Positions 5,215-6,813 of a stretch of 6,813 nucleotides of DNA are shown one piece after another; the first letter of the stretch is position 1, and every line of letters begins with the position of its first letter. The notes under the pieces are model-generated. The model ran no database searches, was not told the DNA's origin, and saw nothing but the letters and a program-made list of their open reading frames with translations. Source of the DNA: CAYSHJ01 sp964589725 (lineage in GTDB: Bacteria > Planctomycetota > Planctomycetia > Planctomycetales > Planctomycetaceae); assembly GCA_964589725.1 (NCBI GenBank), contig CAZPUJ010000167.1:1-6813 (forward strand), given 5' to 3'. Position numbers and translations under genes: made by a program.

Positions 5215-6813
5215 GTGGGCCGAAAGACTCGAAAGACCCCTCTCCCTAACCCTCTCCCCGGCGGGGAGAGGGGACCGGACATGCGCGCTCGCGCGTTGGA
5301 CACGCACGCTCGCGTGGAGACCGGGTCACGTGGCATGTTCGCGTGGCTCGTCGCTCTGCTGGTCGCTCGCTGGTTGGTGCCGACAGAGGCTTCGGCGGAG
5401 GGGATGACTCTGTGGCTGACGACGCTGGTGTTGTTCACGGCATTTCTGAGTGCGGCATTGGCGTGGCGATTTGACGAGCGTCGACCGCGGTTCGACGCGA
5501 TTGATGGCTCGATCTGGCTGTTGATCGCCGCGCAAGCGATCTCCGCGATGGCGGTCGTGTTCACAGTCGGCAATCAGCGCGCGGCGATCAACGTGGCGTG
5601 GGAGTGGATTGGTTCGGGAGTGCTGATTTGGTTGCTTCGGCGGCAATTGACGTCGGCTCGCGTCGTGCGTGAGCTGTGCGTTGGGTTGTCGCTGACGGCG
5701 GCCGTGTTGGCCGGGTACGGGCTGTGGCAGCATTACGTTTGGTATCCGCAGATGGTGCGCGAGTACGAGCGGTTGGCGAACGAGGTTGATTCGCTCACTA
5801 AGAAGGCAACGGGTGATGCCAATGTCCGACTGTCACCCGATGACTCACGACGATTGACTCAGCAACGGGCCGAGATGGCTCGGCAAGGCATTCCATCGGA
5901 GGAACCGGCGCGCGCGCTGTGGGAGCAACGTTTGAAATCGAGTCGTGAGCCGTTCGGATTGTTCGCGCTGGCCAATTCGTTCGCCGGGCTGGTGATGGTC
6001 GCGGTGATGATCCAATTGGGATCGCTCGTAACGGAGTGGCCTGTGAGACATCAGCGCTGGCCTGTGCTCGTCTGTCTCTTCGCCGGCTTTGGGGTGACTG
6101 CGTATTGCTTGCTGCTGACGAAGAGTCGCTCGGCCTGGGCGGGGCTATTCGCTGGGTTGGTTTGGTGCGGACTGCGCGCGTTAATGGCCAAGTTCGCAGC
6201 GCGGCGACTGGAGGACTCAGTACTCAATACTCAGAACTCAGTACTCAGTTCGCGGACGTCGCCGGATGCTGATCTCAAGCAGTCTCTGGCTGCTCGACGC
6301 TCATCACTCGTGGCTTGGGTCGTGGTCGGTATGCTCGTGGTTGGAGCTGCCGTCACGCTTGCGGTAGTAAGCGGCGGACTCGATTGGGCGGTGCTGTCCG
6401 AAGCTTCGAAGTCGTTGCGATACCGAATTGAGTATTGGCGAGGGACTTGGGAGACAATTCGCGAGCACTTCTGGCTGGGAACGGGACCGGGCAACTTTCG
6501 CGATCACTACCTGAAACACAAGCTGCCCGAGTCGAGCGAAGAGATTGTGGACCCGCACAACTTGGTGCTCGACGTGTGGGCCAACGCGGGCGTGTTGGGC
6601 TTGATCGGCTTGTTGGCCTGCGTGGCGTTGATGGCGCGGACGTGGCTGCGTCCGATGCCCTTGGCGAGCGGGGGCTGTCAAGCCCCTGATGTGTCCGAGG
6701 AAACACGTCAGCGGTTCACATCTTCGGCCGTTTGGGGCGCGGGGCTGGCGTTTCCGTTGGTGGCGATCGGGCTAGAACTGTTCGGTTATGGCACTGACGA
6801 GCGGCTGTGGTGG
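5215..6813 (+). CDS. O-antigen ligase/polymerase-like membrane protein (Wzy_C family), unfinished at the window edge
   Basis: The frame is open for 533 codons from GTG 5215 to the last base with no stop. The product should join or polymerise lipid-linked glycan on the periplasmic side of the inner membrane. Helices are visible at about 41-56 (MFAWLVALLVARWLV), 64-84, 99-118, 131-141, 154-171 and 249-265. A long hydrophilic, helix-prone loop spans about 172-248. REPFGLFALANSFAG (244-258) matches the R..G.F...N..A motif of the family, LLTKSRSAWAGL (300-311) the T-x-S-R-x-x-W motif, and WLGTGPGNFRDHY (420-432) followed by DPHNLVLDVWANAGVLGL (446-463) the large periplasmic Wzy_C loop with its key H448. 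The start is uncertain: ATG 5281 or 5335 are possible, because residues 7-40 are largely repeat-derived (PLPNPLPGGERG at 9-20). Two other repeat insertions lie at about 334-345 and 485-498. Sixty bases after the GT4 stop, so probably the same operon. Ligase versus polymerase cannot be decided. Confidence 0.88.
   Translation, partial: MGRKTRKTPLPNPLPGGERGPDMRARALDTHARVETGSRGMFAWLVALLVARWLVPTEASAEGMTLWLTTLVLFTAFLSAALAWRFDERRPRFDAIDGSIWLLIAAQAISAMAVVFTVGNQRAAINVAWEWIGSGVLIWLLRRQLTSARVVRELCVGLSLTAAVLAGYGLWQHYVWYPQMVREYERLANEVDSLTKKATGDANVRLSPDDSRRLTQQRAEMARQGIPSEEPARALWEQRLKSSREPFGLFALANSFAGLVMVAVMIQLGSLVTEWPVRHQRWPVLVCLFAGFGVTAYCLLLTKSRSAWAGLFAGLVWCGLRALMAKFAARRLEDSVLNTQNSVLSSRTSPDADLKQSLAARRSSLVAWVVVGMLVVGAAVTLAVVSGGLDWAVLSEASKSLRYRIEYWRGTWETIREHFWLGTGPGNFRDHYLKHKLPESSEEIVDPHNLVLDVWANAGVLGLIGLLACVALMARTWLRPMPLASGGCQAPDVSEETRQRFTSSAVWGAGLAFPLVAIGLELFGYGTDERLWW
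5237..5273. repeat. CCCTCTCCCC palindromic repeat at the start of the ligase gene
   Basis: CCCTCTCCCC (5250-5259) pairs exactly with GGGGAGAGGG (5263-5272) across a 3-nt loop, and a second copy of the left arm (CCCCTCTCCC, 5237-5246) could compete for the right arm. If translation begins at GTG 5215 this encodes PLPNPLPGGERG. This kind of palindrome is often found dispersed in bacterial genomes, including inside reading frames. Its right arm holds the purine-rich stretch before ATG 5281. Confidence 0.85.
5283..5317. repeat. Short imperfect CGCTCGCG repeat pair after the palindrome
   Basis: GCGCTCGCGCGTTGGA (starting near 5286) is partly repeated as ACGCTCGCGTGGA (starting near 5305), and CACGC with GCGTG can form a short stem. 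It encodes low-complexity RARALDTHARVE before the first helix of the ligase and probably belongs to the same inserted segment as the preceding palindrome. Confidence 0.4.
6215..6249 (+). repeat. Heptanucleotide tandem array inside the ligase gene
   Basis: Five 7-nt units: ACTCAGT, ACTCAAT, ACTCAGA, ACTCAGT, ACTCAGT. They encode DSVLNTQNSVLS (residues 334-345) in a loop between membrane helices. Loss of one unit would bring TAG 6365-6367 into frame and gain of one would bring TGA 6270-6272 into frame; both truncate the protein before the Wzy_C catalytic loop. Confidence 0.92.
6670..6710. repeat. Two adjacent hairpins inserted in the ligase coding sequence
   Basis: GGGGCT (6671-6676) pairs with AGCCCC (6681-6686) over the loop GTCA, and directly after it TGATGTGT (6687-6694) pairs with ACACGTCA (6703-6710) with one G-U pair. 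The encoded SGGCQAPDVSEETRQ (about 485-499) is polar and sits between hydrophobic segments, so it reads like an in-frame palindromic insertion tolerated in a loop. Confidence 0.7.

Noticed and set aside
4863..5573. 236-codon open frame on the minus strand
   Set aside because: It crosses the GT4 end, the repeat cluster and the ligase start; both plus-strand genes carry strong family motifs and the minus product is low-complexity.

Overview
The window looks like chromosomal DNA from a planctomycete. The reasons are a secreted formylglycine-type sulfatase with no partner genes, an NDH-2-like oxidoreductase fused to a cyclic-nucleotide domain, a GT4 transferase followed by an O-antigen-ligase-like protein, moderately high GC, and many small palindromic or tandem repeats at gene edges and inside reading frames. 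This assignment is inference from gene content; there is no rRNA or other taxonomic marker.

Layout, left to right. (1) Positions 207 to 1, minus strand: the first 69 codons of a gene that leaves the window, probably a repeat or beta-propeller-like protein. (2) 208-375: a 168-bp divergent intergenic region with a TTGACA box facing right. (3) 376-2031, plus: type II NADH dehydrogenase-like flavoprotein with a C-terminal cNMP-binding domain. (4) 2032-2262: a gene-free stretch dominated by a 33/34-nt imperfect inverted repeat and a perfect 10-bp hairpin. (5) 2263-3816, plus: exported S1-type sulfatase. (6) 3817-3960: short spacer with one small hairpin. (7) 3961-5154, plus: polyprenyl-phosphate GlcNAc-1-phosphate transferase-like membrane protein (MraY/WecA family). 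(8) 5215 to the right edge, plus: O-antigen ligase/polymerase-like membrane protein, unfinished at the edge.

Genes 7 and 8 probably form one transcription unit for envelope or exopolysaccharide: the first would load a sugar phosphate on the lipid carrier and the second would polymerise or ligate the lipid-linked glycan. The sulfatase would act on sulfated polysaccharide outside the cytoplasm. The NDH-2-like protein belongs to respiration and is probably an independent gene.

I see no CRISPR array, transposase, tRNA, rRNA or obvious new defence system. The most notable structure is the repeats that have entered coding sequence: two heptanucleotide arrays (five units, 35 nt each) in the two polysaccharide genes, and two palindromic segments at the start and near the end of the ligase gene. 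In the ligase, gain or loss of one heptamer would cause early termination, so the array could act as a phase-variation switch; this is untested.
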